Shown here piece by piece: positions 1 through 11,700 of a DNA stretch of 64,000 bases. Each line of letters begins with the position of its first letter. The stretch's first letter is position 1. The notes under the pieces were generated by a model. It saw nothing but the letters and a program-made list of their open reading frames with translations, did no database searches and was not told the origin of the DNA. The position numbers and the translations under genes were made by a program. This DNA is from Bacillus sp. sid0103 (GTDB lineage Bacteria; Bacillota; Bacilli; Bacillales_B; DSM-18226), in contig NZ_JAHUWN010000019.1 in assembly GCF_019219025.1 (NCBI RefSeq), forward strand, positions 1 through 64,000. The letters are read 5' to 3'.

Positions 1-110
1 GAGATTAGCTACATCTTGTGAATGATAACTAGGAGGAGCCGTGTGCGTGAATAGCGCAAGCACGGTTCTGCGAGGGGGGAGAAACACAATCTACCGCGAG
101 GTAGAGAGGT
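1..110 (+). mobile_element. 3' end of a group II intron (domains V and VI)
   Basis: Positions 36-68 match a bacterial group II intron domain V: GAGCC start, a GTGTGCG stem, an AATAG-type loop, and the closing CGCAAGCACGGTTC strand. A second hairpin at about 91-104 (CTACC-GCGA-GGTAG) followed by AGAGGTTCTCT fits domain VI. The reverse transcriptase ORF normally lies just upstream and would be outside the window. The exact 3' splice site, near 108-125, cannot be fixed without the intact target. Domain V is the most conserved part of these ribozymes, so the call is fairly safe. Confidence 0.85.
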
Positions 111-281
111 TCTCTTCTACTCAACTAGTGAAAGAAGGAATGAAGGGATTTTATTGTAATATAAAGGTAATTATCAATAACTTTTAGGGGGGAAATAACT
201 CTTTAAGGAAATTGGTTGTCTATAAAAACAACAAAGTTTACAAAAACAGCCTACTTAATTAAAGATGTGAAGTAATATTAA

Positions 282-313
282 AAAACCATGCTGCGTCTCT
301 CCAGCATGGTTTT
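282..313. terminator. Intrinsic terminator, shared sequence with 60629-60658
   Basis: Stem AAAACCATGCTG / CAGCATGGTTTT, with T-runs on both strands. It terminates the small minus-strand ORF at 328-504. Almost the same hairpin recurs at 60629-60658. Confidence 0.75.
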
Positions 314-327
314 AATGGTTCTGTGTA

Positions 328-504
328 CTATTCTTTCGTATACTCAGCCATCATCTGACGTAAATCTTTGATGGCTAGTTTGGCACTCGCTTTTTTATCT
401 TTATGAAATCCGATTCCTGTTAGTGAATCTTGGCATTCGTAGGAGTTTTTTGCCAGGCTTTTGTAGCCGTCAGGAACGGTGAAAATTTCTACTGTAATAG
501 TCAA
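328..504 (-). CDS. Small hypothetical protein, 58 aa (possibly a remnant)
   Basis: The minus strand carries an open frame with a protein-like C-terminus (IKDLRQMMAEYTKE). The only start in frame is TTG at 504, without a convincing ribosome binding site, so the gene may be a 5'-truncated remnant. A terminator follows directly. Just beyond the second copy of that terminator, at about 60657-60700, the minus strand encodes a weakly similar tail (LLAAYPERH against QMMAEYTKE), which suggests a small duplicated gene family in decay. I do not recognise the family. Confidence 0.4.
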   Translation of the reverse strand: MTITVEIFTVPDGYKSLAKNSYECQDSLTGIGFHKDKKASAKLAIKDLRQMMAEYTKE

Positions 505-599
505 ACGTATTAATTAAATAATTAGGTCTTTATTAACGCTGACTATAGTAAGAATAGGTTCCTTTTTAAAAGAGAATGGTTGAAGTTGAAGATAACGGA

Positions 600-690
600 C
601 GACAATCTTTTCAGAGTTTTGAAGGGATAAGTTCAGGACTGGTGCATGCTGATGAAATTTCTAATCAAACGTTTGGTTAGTGTTGGAATC
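600..690. repeat. Dispersed intergenic repeat, partial copy
   Basis: Contains CGACAATCTTTT at about 610 and, about 50 bp on, AATCAAACGTTTGGTT at 663-678. The same two blocks recur in the other intergenic repeats of this window. It lies just upstream of the hprK-like gene, so it might also act as an operator there. Confidence 0.55.
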
Positions 691-764
691 ATTTCCTTAA
701 TGGATGACGTTTCCATTGAACTTAAGTATAATTTTATAAAAGGCTAATAGGACGTGAGTTTAGG

Positions 765-1700
765 TTGAAAAAATTAACAGTAGAAAGCTTGGTTCAAAAG
801 TATTCATTGAAAGTACTGGCTGGAGAAAACCACTTGCAGAAGGTAATTACGCAATCACGGGCGCATCGTCCGGGACTGGAGTTTGTGGGCCATTTTGACT
901 TTTTTCCAACAGAACAGGTTCAAATTTTAGGAAAAAAGGAAATTACCTATTTACATAAATTAAGTAGAGAGGAACGTAAAATTCGAATCGGAAATATTGT
1001 TCACTATCATCCGCCATGTTTTATCGTAACCGCTGGTGAAGAAGGACTTACCTATTTAATTCACCATTGTACAGAGCAGGGTATTCCCTTGTTAGTTACA
1101 AACCAGCCTGAGACAACTTCAGAGTTTATCACTAGATTGGATGCGTTTTTGGTAAAGGAACTAGCACCTGAAATTACTATTCATGGAGTTTGTATGAATG
1201 TGTCTGGCATTGGAATTTTACTTCGTGGAAGTTCGGGGGTAGGAAAAAGTGAGACGGCCCACACATTAATTCGCCGCGGACACCGGCTGGTATCGGATGA
1301 TAACGTTGTCCTAAAGAAGCTGAGTACGCAAACCATTCTGGGTACTCATGATGGGAAAACTAAGGAATTTTTGGCTCTCCGTAGTATTGGATTATTAAAT
1401 GTGGTCCGCTTATACGGTCGTAAAGCTTTTCAGGATGAAACACGAATTTCCCTTGATATTAATTTAACGAAGTGGGAAAAGGACGCCTTATACAATGATT
1501 TAGAACAGGAATATCATCATACCGACTATATGGGTGTTAAAATTCCTTCCATTGAAATCCAACTTCAGCCTGGACGTGATGTGGCAGGGTTAATAGAGGC
1601 AGCAGCAAATAACTGGTATTTAAAGCAACAAGGATACAGCGCAGTAGAAGAGTTCATGTCCAGGGTTGAGGCTGATATAATCAAATCTGGTATGGATTAA
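765..1700 (+). CDS. hprK: HPr kinase/phosphorylase-like protein (divergent HprK)
   Basis: 311 aa, the usual HprK length. The family enzyme phosphorylates and dephosphorylates Ser46 of HPr and so feeds CcpA-dependent catabolite control in the cytoplasm. Visible: an N-terminal domain with the RPGLEFVGHFDFFP block, H140 in IHGV, the P-loop GSSGVGKS at 155-162 followed by E163, and SDDNV at about 176. Divergence: the HprK signature normally reads LEIRGxGIINV but here reads LALRSIGLLNV, losing the Glu and the Gly; the P-loop normally begins GDSG. Housekeeping hprK usually sits in an operon with lgt. This copy stands alone, so it is probably a second, specialised paralogue; whether it acts on HPr or Crh is unknown. 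Start is TTG with GGACGTGAG upstream. Confidence 0.8.
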   Translation: MKKLTVESLVQKYSLKVLAGENHLQKVITQSRAHRPGLEFVGHFDFFPTEQVQILGKKEITYLHKLSREERKIRIGNIVHYHPPCFIVTAGEEGLTYLIHHCTEQGIPLLVTNQPETTSEFITRLDAFLVKELAPEITIHGVCMNVSGIGILLRGSSGVGKSETAHTLIRRGHRLVSDDNVVLKKLSTQTILGTHDGKTKEFLALRSIGLLNVVRLYGRKAFQDETRISLDINLTKWEKDALYNDLEQEYHHTDYMGVKIPSIEIQLQPGRDVAGLIEAAANNWYLKQQGYSAVEEFMSRVEADIIKSGMD

Positions 1701-1738
1701 CTTTAAAGAATTTATAATAATTATCTAGGTAATATAGA

Positions 1739-1785
1739 AAAGGCTGAGCTATATACAGTTTTTATATGGATATTTCAGCTTTTAT
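1739..1785 (+). terminator. Probable terminator of the hprK-like gene
   Basis: Imperfect stem AAAGGCTGA / TTCAGCTTT with a long loop and a short T-rich tail, about 40 bp after the stop codon. Confidence 0.45.
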
Positions 1786-1875
1786 TCGAACGTTTATTTT
1801 ATTGCTAGTTTCGTGACAGTTGTGTTCTGAACGACGTTTTCTTGTATTTTTCGTTCATTTTTTTACAACTTATTT

Positions 1876-1947
1876 ACAGTCTTGGGCGTAACCGCAGCTG
1901 ATAAGGCGAAGAATGTTAGTAAGACAGCGACAGTTAAAGTGAAATAA
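1876..1947 (+). pseudogene. Ghost of the 3' end of a second Ig-repeat giant gene
   Basis: This stretch translates to a 23-residue tail (TVLGVTAADKAKNVSK, then TATVKVK and stop) that closely matches the C-terminus of the 2997-aa protein (TVLSVTATDKAKNVSK, then AAIVVKVK and stop). It is followed by the same type of terminator and the same downstream non-coding repeat as the intact gene. Nothing recognisable as the gene body remains upstream. It therefore looks like the residue of a tandem duplication whose upstream copy was deleted. Confidence 0.8.
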
Positions 1948-1956
1948 GCTAACCAG

Positions 1957-1986
1957 AAATCCCCTTCACACATAGTGGAGGGATTT
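1957..1986 (+). terminator. Terminator of the ghost gene (copy of 11791-11823)
   Basis: Stem AAATCCCCTTCAC / GTGGAGGGATTT followed by TT. The same hairpin, followed by the same GGTTCGT, ends the intact giant gene. Confidence 0.75.
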
Positions 1987-2120
1987 TGGTTCGTAAGATG
2001 TAGAATCCGGTGTAGGCACTGAAAAGAAGAATCACCTCTTTTTTTAATCACTTCCTATATGTAGTCCCAAAACTAAGTTCTCTGATGGATACTTAGTAAA
2101 AAGTCACAATATTAATTTTG

Positions 2121-2500
2121 GGCACAAATTTACGTTCAGTCGCTTACTTGGGTTTCTTTTTAATAGAGTCATATTTGAAGGCATCCCTCGACATTCTTTT
2201 CGGGCATTAGATAGAGAAATGTATTTGTGGAGCGTACGGAAGCAACTTTTAATCAAACGATTGTCTAGTTTCGAAAAGGCGGGGTTTGAATAGAATAATG
2301 GAAGTTTACGAGAAACCCATCTGTTTTTGTAAAAAGGTGGGTTATTTCCTGCGGAATTTTCATGCGCGTCTCGACAATTTCTAAGCAATTTATTCAGGGA
2401 AAATCCATTTCTATCAGTATTTGCAGCTGTTTTAAAACAAACGTTTGATTAGTATAGCCTATTTTGTATTTAGTCGAAAGAGTGTCGGTTCGTGAAGGAA
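2121..2500. repeat. Large intergenic repeat, copy A
   Basis: About 370 bp, roughly 75-80% identical by eye to copy B at 11829-12205. Shared blocks: GCACAAAT, ACGTTCAGTCGC, CATCCCTCGACATTCTTTTCG, CAACTTTTAATCAAACGATTG, AGAATAATGGAAGTTT, GGTTATTTCCTGCGGAATTT, and CAAACGTTTGATTAGTATA. It holds two palindromic sites (2251-2268, 2436-2451). No credible gene is present, and the whole 1948-2783 gap is otherwise empty apart from a REP-like motif at about 2504. Confidence 0.8.
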
Positions 2501-2502
2501 TC

Positions 2503-2521
2503 ATGGGGACGGTTCTTGTGG
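2503..2521 (+). repeat. REP-like motif GGGGACGGTTCTTGTGG
   Basis: A short motif also found at 21251 and, as an inverted pair, at 50830-50908. In Bacillaceae such sequences accompany REP-associated tyrosine transposases. Confidence 0.55.
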
Positions 2522-2783
2522 TAATATTATCCCAAAATTATCTACTGTGGTATCAAATGGTAAATATATACACCTCTATGATGAAAGTTAGAATTATGAT
2601 AATATTCCTATGTAATTACAATTATAGGTAAAATATATATTATATTACTGGATTTATTGGGATATCGGAGAAGCTCGGAATTTCCATAATGATGGAAGTA
2701 GGTGAAGGTAGATTTGGGTAAAAGTTTGTTTTAAAAAATAGTATATTCATAGTAAAAATCTATATATTAATGGGGATAAATTC

Positions 2784-5700
2784 ATGAGAAAACATTTAAA
2801 AATTATTAGTTTAACACTTCTCTTTTGTATGTTAGTTAATATTATGCCTTTAAGTTGGTTTACGTCTGTGCCTTACTTTAAAACAGCAAAGGCCGATCTT
2901 AATCTGACTAGGGGAGAATTGAAGAATTTTGAGGGGATCATCGATGCGGGTTTTCCAAGGACCGTAGTCTTAAATAGAAATGGTACAGTATCATTATTTG
3001 GTAGTACTTATGGTGTAGAGAAAATATTAGAATGGTCTAATATTTCCTATGTTACCCAAGGTAGTTCTTTCATAGTGGGTTTAAAGAGTGATGGTACTGT
3101 TGTTGGAGTTGGCGATAATTCGATTGGCCAAATTAATGTAAATGATTGGTCTAATATAAAGGGCATTGCAGCAGGTAAGAATCATACAGTCGGCTTAAAA
3201 ACAGATGGTACTGTAACAGCGACAGGTGACAATTCTTTTGGACAAACAAATGTAAGTGGCTGGAAAGATATTGTTGCCGTATCAGCGGGGGTACGACATA
3301 CGGTTGGCTTAAAGAGTGATGGAACAGTGGTTGCGGTAGGTAATAATCTCTATGGGCAAACAAATGTTAGTAGTTGGCAAAATATAGTGGCTATATCAGT
3401 AGGAGATTTTTATACGGTAGGTTTAAAAAGCGATGGTACAGTTGTCGCTGTAGGAGACAATAATTCTGGCCAAAGAAATTTAAGTAGTTGGCAAAATATT
3501 GTAAGTATCTCAGCTGGAACTAACCATACAGTTGGTTTAAAAAGTGATGGAACCGTAGTAGCAGCAGGGAGAAATTCAGATGGACAATCAAATGTGGGAG
3601 ACTGGAAAAATATTGTTTCAATATCAGCAGATGAATACAATACTGTCGGATTAAAGAGTGATGGAACAGTAGTTGGAGTTGGCAATAATGGCTATGGCCA
3701 AATAAACTTCAATCCAGTAAACAATATTGTTTCAATTTCATCTGGTGCAAATCACACCGTTGGTTTGAAAGAGGATGGAACAGTAGTCGGTATGGATTAT
3801 AATACCCAGGGACAAATAAATGTAAGTGGCTGGAAGGATATAGTTGCTTTATCTGCTGCTGCGAATCATACTGTGGGTTTAAAGAGTGATGGAACAGTAG
3901 TAGCAGTAGGAAGTAATCAATACGGTCAACTAAATGTTAGTGGATGGACTGATATCGTAGCGGTCTCAACTGCAAGTACACATACCGTGGGTCTAAAAAG
4001 AGACGGAACAGTGGTTGGGGTTGGAGATAATGGTTATGGTGAGCTAAATTTTAGCGATTGGAAAGACATAGTTGCTCTTTCATCTAGTTATTGGAATACA
4101 GTTGGTTTAAAAAAGGATGGAACCGTTGTATTTGCTGGAGATAATCGTTACGGACGTATATATGTTGGTGATTGGACAGATATTGTTGCTATAACATCTG
4201 GAAATGATCATGTTGTTGGGTTGAAGAAAGATGGGACGGTAGTAACAACAGGTAATGGCTCTGCTGGTCAGCGCAATACAGGTGATTGGAAGGGTATCGT
4301 AGACATTGCGGCAGGTATGGATTTTACAGTAGGCCTAAAAAGTGATGGGACAGTAGTTGGTGTTGGAAATAATCCTTATGGTCAAGTAAGTCTAGAAAGT
4401 TGGAAAAATATTAAAGATATTTCAGCGAACGAATATCAAACAGTGGGGCTTAGAAATGACGGGACCATAATTAATTCAAATAATTATACATATCCAAATG
4501 AAGTTATTCACCCCCAGATTAACATTAATAAAAATGTTATAAAGCCAAACGATAACTTAAAAATTACTTTTTCTAAAGATAAATATTATAAATTAACTGA
4601 CCCAGGGATTTCCTTGAGTGGGGGAATCACTTTACCTGATGGGAAGTTTGAAGAAGTTAACGATCTAGATTATGAATTCAATTATATAGTTAAGCCGACT
4701 GATAGTGGAATCGTTAATGTTTCTGTCCCTGGAATAACAGATTTCTATGGTAATAGTTTAGTAAAAAATGACTATTTTAGAGTAATTCCATTACAATCAA
4801 TTAAAACTTCGAAGTCCTTAGTAAGTTCAGGCGATAAGGTAACGATTACTGCTACCTTTTATGAGAGTGTAAAACCTGGTTTCCAGCTTTCTTTAGGTGG
4901 GGCAGTGGATTTAAAGCCTACTTCAATGACTGAAGTGGCTGGAAGTAATGGAACAAAATTTATACTATCTTATACTATTCCTTATAACTATAAAGAAGGT
5001 ACTATTCATGCTTCACTAAAAAATGTAGAAACAGTTAGTGGTGTGTTTTTTAATCGTTATACCGAACAAAACGTTTTTACAAAGCAAAATCGATTGGCGC
5101 CGATTAGCTCTCTTACAGCCTCTAAAGAAAAAGCAAAAATTGGTGATGTTGTAACAGTTACTGCAAATTTTATGGAAAGTATTAAAAATGGTGTCCAGCT
5201 TTCATTTGATGGAGCTGGAGAAATGGAACCTGTTGTCATGAGTGAGGTAGCAGGCAGTAATGGAACGAAGTATACGTACGATTATACTGTTCTAGAAGGA
5301 TTTACTGGTAACATTAATGCTCATCTCAAAGAAGTATACGATCAAAATAACAAGCTGTCACAAGAATTTGTTAGTAACAATTTGTTTATGGTTGATGGAA
5401 TTAGGTCAAGTTTAAAAAGCTTAACAGCTTCAACTGCTTCAGCAAAGTTAGGAGATAAAGTATTACTGACTGCAGTGTTTGATGAGCCGATAAAACCAAA
5501 CTTTACTCTATCATTAAATAATGGTGTTAATTTACAAAATGTTTCTATGAATGAGGTAGAGGACTCAAACTCTACTATATTTAACTATGAATATGTGGTG
5601 AAGGAAGGCGACCTAGGATCCATTCATGCGAATATTGAAGGGATTGAGGATTTAGCAGGCAATATCTCACCAGCTTATAGTAAAGATGATGTATTTCACA

Positions 5701-8700
5701 CAGATGGTATAAATCCTGCTATTCTTTCCGTTGAATCAGAAGAGAAAGAATATGAAGTAGGGGACTATGCTCATATTATTGCTACTTTTACTGAACCCGT
5801 AAAACCGGGTGTTAAACTTAAATTATCTGGTGGAATAGATAATGAAGAGTATACCATGAGTGAGGTTCAGGGAAGTAATGGTTTAGAGTATGAAATCTAC
5901 TATGAAATTAAAGAGGGTCAGCATGGAGTGGTATACGGCCTTTTATCAAACATAGTCGATTTAGCTGGTAATGAAGTTACTTATGATCAAAAGAAGATTT
6001 TTTATGCAAGTGATCCTTCAAATGCAAATTTAGCTAGTATCACTGTCAGTGATGGAAGTAATAGCCACCCACTTACACCTGGATTCTCTTCAGAAATGGA
6101 TACTTATTCTGTTTACTTACCAAGTAATGTAACTTGTATCTTTTTAAGTGGAGAAAGCCAGGATAGTAAAGCTACCGTTGAAGGTAGCGGCTTAAAGAAC
6201 CTTGTTCAAGGTGAAAATACATTTATTTTAAAAATAACTGCAAGTAATTTAAATACGAAGTATTATAGAGTAATTATTAATGTTACGGATGATACAAAAC
6301 CTGAAATTACAGGTGTAGTTGATCAGACAGTTGGAATGAATACTCCTTTTGATGCAATGGATGGAGTAAAAGCTACGGATAATGTTGATGGCGATCTTAC
6401 TTCACTGATCATGGTGGAGGGGTTTGTCGATATCAGCAAGCCAGGTGTTTATAAGCTTAAATATACTATTACAGATAAGGCTGGAAATAGTTCAACCATT
6501 AAGCGAAATATTACGGTTGTAGATAACATTCCGCCTGCCAAGCCAATTGTTGATTCATTCGGTGACAACCAAAATATGATTACGGGGACTGCCGAGGAAA
6601 ATGGATATGTTGTTGCAGAAGTAAACGGTTCGCAGATTGGTAGTAGTCCAGTAGGGAATGGTGGATTATTCGGAATTTGGGTAAATAAACAATCTGCTGG
6701 TACTAAAATCAATCTATATGTAATAGATGCTTATGGGAATTCTGGTCAAGCCACTACAATTGAGGTTCTAGACATTTCTGCTCCTGAAAAACCTCAACCA
6801 AATAAGGTGACAGATAAAGATAGTATTGTTACCGGGCAAGGTGAAGCAGGGACTGCAATAAAAGTAAAAGTAAATGGTTCTGAGATAGGTTCAGGAACAG
6901 TAGAAGAAGATAGCAGCTTTACAGTGGCAATTCCAGTGCAAAAGGCAGGTACTGAACTAGCTATTAGTGCAACTGATAAGGCTGGAAATGAGAGTGAAAC
7001 AACCACACTAGTAGTAGAAGACGTAACCGCCCCAGAAATGCCAGTAGTTAATGAGATAACTGACAAGGACACTGCAGTAACAGGTGAAGCAGAAACAGGG
7101 TCTAAAGTTGAAGTTAATGTAAATGGTTTAGTTATCGGGACAGGAACAGCTGGAGAGGATGGCCAATTTAATGTTACTATTCCATCACAAACAGCAGGCA
7201 TGGTGCTAAACATTACTGCAACAGATAATGCTGGTAACATGAGCAGTTCTTCAACAATCGTGGTTAAGGATGGTACTGCGCCATTAGCACCAATAGTAGA
7301 AAATGTATCCGATATATCAAGAATGGTATGGGGAAAGTCAGAAGTAGGTTCAATCGTGACTGTAACAATAGGTCAATCCCAATATACTACGATTGCAGAG
7401 TATCCTTTTGGTGATTATGAAGTAACTATTCCAGCACAAAAGGAAGGAACTGTGATAGAGGTAACAGCTACAGATAGTGCTGGAAACATAAGTGATGCCA
7501 GAAAAGTAATCGTACAAGATGGAACTCCGCCGGCAGCACCGATAGTAAACGAAATTAATGACCAGTCATCTGAAGTAAGTGGAACAACAGAAGCTGGAGC
7601 AAAGGTATATGTAGTATATACATCACCACAATATGGAGTGTTGGTTAGTACGGGATATGCAGATGAAAATGGGAATTATCAAGTGATGATTCCAGTTCAA
7701 AGTGCTGGTTCCACTATCCAGGTAATAGCGGCAGATTCTATGGGAAATCAAAGTGAACCGACTAATATCGTGGTAAAAGATGCAACGGCTCCAAATACAC
7801 CGCAAGTAAATGAAGTAACTGACAAATCACAAGAAGTTTCTGGAACCTCTGAAGCAGGAGCAAAGGTTACGGTTAGAGTAGGGTTAATTGAGTATGGATT
7901 AACTGAATACACGGGGAAAGCAGATGAGAATGGGAATTTCCTTGTATCGATCCCTGCTCAACACGCTGGAACAGAAATAACAGTGTTTGTAACTGACGAG
8001 TCTGGAAACGTAAGTGAAAGTAATAAGGTAATCGTAAAAGATGTGACTGCACCAAATGCGCCGGAAATAGTAGTTGTAACTGATAAAGACACTAAAGTAA
8101 CCGGGAAAGCGGAAGCCGGTTCAAAAGTACAAGTTAAAGTAGAAAATTCAGTACTTGGTACAGGTACAGTTGGGGTAGATGGAAAGTTTAATATCAATAT
8201 CCCAGTCCAAAAAGCAGGAACTGAAATAAAATTTATTTCTACAGATAAAGCTGGAAACGTGAGTGAAACAACCACAGTGGTGGTAAAAGACGTAACCGCC
8301 CCAGGTAAGCCTGAAGTAAATGAAGTGACAGACAAGGACACTATAGTTACAGGACAAGCGGAAGCCGGATCAAAAGTAGAAGTGAAGGTAAATGGTTCAG
8401 TGATTGGCACTGGAACTGCCGGAGAAGATGGTCAATATAAAGTGGCGATTTCCGCTCAAAAGGCAGGCACAGAGTTAGTCATTGTTGCTATGGATCAGGC
8501 TGGGAATGTAAGTGAACCAACCGCAGTAGTAGTAAAAGATGTAACCGCCCCAGAAAAGCCTGCAGTAAATGAGGTAACCGACAAGGATACTTCAGTCACA
8601 GGACAAGCAGAGGCTGGATCAAAAGTAGAAGTAAAGGTAAATGGTTCAGTGATTGGGACTGGAACTGCCGGAGAAGATGGCCGCTATGAAGTGACAATTC

Positions 8701-11700
8701 CAGTACAACAAGCAGGCATTGAACTTGTTATTATTTCAACTGATAAAGCTGGTAATGTAAGTGAAGAAACTGCAGTAGTAGTAAAGGATGTAACAGCCCC
8801 AGAAAAACCTGAAGTAAATGAAGTAACGGACAAGGATACTTCTGTTACAGGAAAAGCGGAAGCAGGATCAAAAGTAGACGTGAAGGTAAATGGTTCCGTT
8901 ATTGGGACTGGAACTGCCGGAGAAGATGGTCAATATAGAGTGACTATTTCTGGGCAAAAGGCAGGCACCGAATTAGTCATTATTGCTACGGATAAGGCTG
9001 GCAATGTAAGCGAAAGAACCACAGTAGTGGTGAGGGACGTAACAGCCCCAGAAAAGCCTGAAGTAAAAGAAGTAACAGACAAGGATACTACTGTAACTGG
9101 ACAAGCCGAAACTGGATCAAAGGTAGAAGTGAAAGTAAATGGTTCGGTGATTGGTAGTGGAACTGTAGGAGAAGATGGTCAATATAAAGTAATCATCTCC
9201 GCGCAAAAAGCAGGAACAGAATTAGTCATTAGTGCTACAGATAAAGCTGGAAATGTGAGTGAAACAACAACAGCAGTGGTAAGAGACGTAACAGCTCCAG
9301 AAAAACCTGTAGTATATGAAGTAACTGATAAGGGTACGACAGTTACAGGACAAACGGAAGCTGGATCAAAGGTAGAAGTAAAGGTAAATGGTTCAGTGAT
9401 TGGTACTGGAACTGCTGGAGAAGATGGTCAATATAAAGTGACCATTGACGTGCAAAAGGCAGGCACAGAATTAGAAATAGTTGCAATGGATAAAGCTGGC
9501 AATGTAAGCGAAACAACCACAGTAGTGGTGAAGGACGTAACTGCCCCGGATAAACCAGAAGTAAATGAAGTGACCGACAAAGATACTACAGTTACCGGAC
9601 AAGCAGAAGCCAGGTCAAAAGTAGAAGTAAAGGTAAATGGTTCAGATATCGGCTCTGGAACTGCTGGAGAAGATGGCCAATATAAAGTGACCATTGAGGT
9701 GCAAAAGGCAGGCACCGAATTAGTCATTGTGGCTACTGATAAGGCTGGTAATGTAAGTGAAACAACGACAGTAGTGGTAAGAGACGTAACCGCCCCAGAA
9801 AAGCCAGTAGTAAATGAAGTAACCGATAAGGATACTACAGTAACAGGACAGGCGGAAGCTGGATCAAAAGTAGAGGTAAAGGTAAATGGTTCAGTGATTG
9901 GTGAGGGAACTGCCGGAGAAGATGGCCAATTTACAGTGACCATTTCCGAGCAAAAGGCAGGGACCGAGTTAGTCATTGTTGCTACTGACAAGGCTGGCAA
10001 TGTAAGTGAAACAAGCACAGTCGTGATAAGAGACGCAACAGCGCCAGAGCAGCCAGTGGTAAATGAAGTTACAGATAAAGATACGTCTGTTACTGGACAA
10101 GCGGAAGCTGGATCGAAAGTAGAAGTGAAAGTAAATGGCTCAGTGATTGGTACTGGAACTGCTGGAGAAGATGGTCAATATAAAGTGAGCATTGACGTGC
10201 AAAAGGCAGGCACCGAATTAGAAATAGTTGCAACGGATAAGGCTGGCAATGTAAGTGAAACAACGACAGTAATGGTAAGAGACGTATCCGGCCCAGAAAA
10301 GCCAATAGTAAATGAAGTAACCGATAAGGATACTACAGTTACAGGACAAGCGGAAGCTGGATCAAAGGTAGAAGTAAAGGCAAATGGTTCAGTGATTGGT
10401 GAGGGAACTGCCGGAGAAGATGGTCAATATAATGTGATCATCTCCTCGCAAAAAGCAGGCACCGAATTAGTCATTATTGCAACGGATAAGGCAGGCAATG
10501 TAAGTGAAACAACCACAGTAGTGGTGAGAGACGTAACAGCCCCAGAAAAGCCTGAAGTAAATGAAGTAACGGACAAGGATACTACAGTTACTGGACAAGG
10601 AGAGGCTGGATCAAAAGTAGAAGTGAAAGTAAATGGCTCAGTGATTGGTACTGGAACTGCCGAGGAAGATGGACAATATAAAGTGACCATTGACGTGCAA
10701 AAGGCAGGCACAGAGTTAGTCATTATTGCTACTGATAATTCTGGCAATGTAAGTGAAGAAACTGCAGTAGTGGTGAAAGATGTAACCGCCCCTAAGAAAC
10801 CAGTAGTAAGTCTAGTAAGCGATAGAGATACAACTATAACTGGTGAAGCAGAAGCGGGATCCAAAATCGAAGTGAAGGTAAATGGCTCAGTAATTGGTAC
10901 AGGAACAGCAGGACAAGATGGTAAATATAAAGTTACCATTCGAGTTCAGAAAGCTGGAACGGTATTAGTGATCATCGCAACAGACGCTGCCGGAAATGAA
11001 AGTGAAGGAACCACCATAAAAGTTATAGACAAAACAGCTCCATCAGTTTTAACAGTAAATACAGTTTCAGACAAGTCAAAGGAAGTAACTGGCAAGACTG
11101 AAGCGGGAGCAACTGTTTCGATCCTAATCGGCACAAAGACTTATGCAGCTAAAGCTGATCCAAATGGAAACTTCAAAGTGATCATTCCTATCCTAAAAGC
11201 AGGCACAAAGTTAATCGTAACTGCCAAGGATGCAGCGGGTAATGCGAGTGTCGCAAAAAGTATCACCGTTATTGATAAAACGCCACCGGTTGCTCCAACC
11301 GTTACCACTGTTACGGACTTAGCAAAACTGGTAACTGGTAAAGCAGAAGCAGGAGCCATTGTTACTGTTACAATTGGAACCAAAAAGTACATCGCCAAAG
11401 CGGATGCTAAGGGTAACTATAAGGTAACGATTCCTGTCCAAAAAGCAGGTACAAAGGTAATTGTGACAGTGAAAGATGCAGCAGGAAATGTAAGTGTAGC
11501 TAAGAGTGTGATTGTCATAGACAAAACAGCTCCATTAGCACCGAAAATTAAAACTACAGTAAAAAGCACAACAAAAGAAGTTACTGGAACTGCTGAAGCC
11601 TACTCTACGATAACAATAAAAGTCGGTAGCAAAGTCATCGGTACAGCCGAGGCTGATTCCAAAGGAAACTTCAAAGTGAAAATCAAAGCACAGAAGAAGA

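Noticed and set aside
1863..2388. Minus-strand frames of 62 and 94 codons in the gap before the giant gene
   Set aside because: They cover the ghost gene, terminator and non-coding repeat copy A, and their sequences are not protein-like.
6449..11398. Many long minus-strand open frames inside the giant gene
   Set aside because: They follow the repeat structure of the plus-strand gene, have Thr/Ser/Pro-rich nonsense composition, and have no ribosome binding sites; they are antisense shadows.
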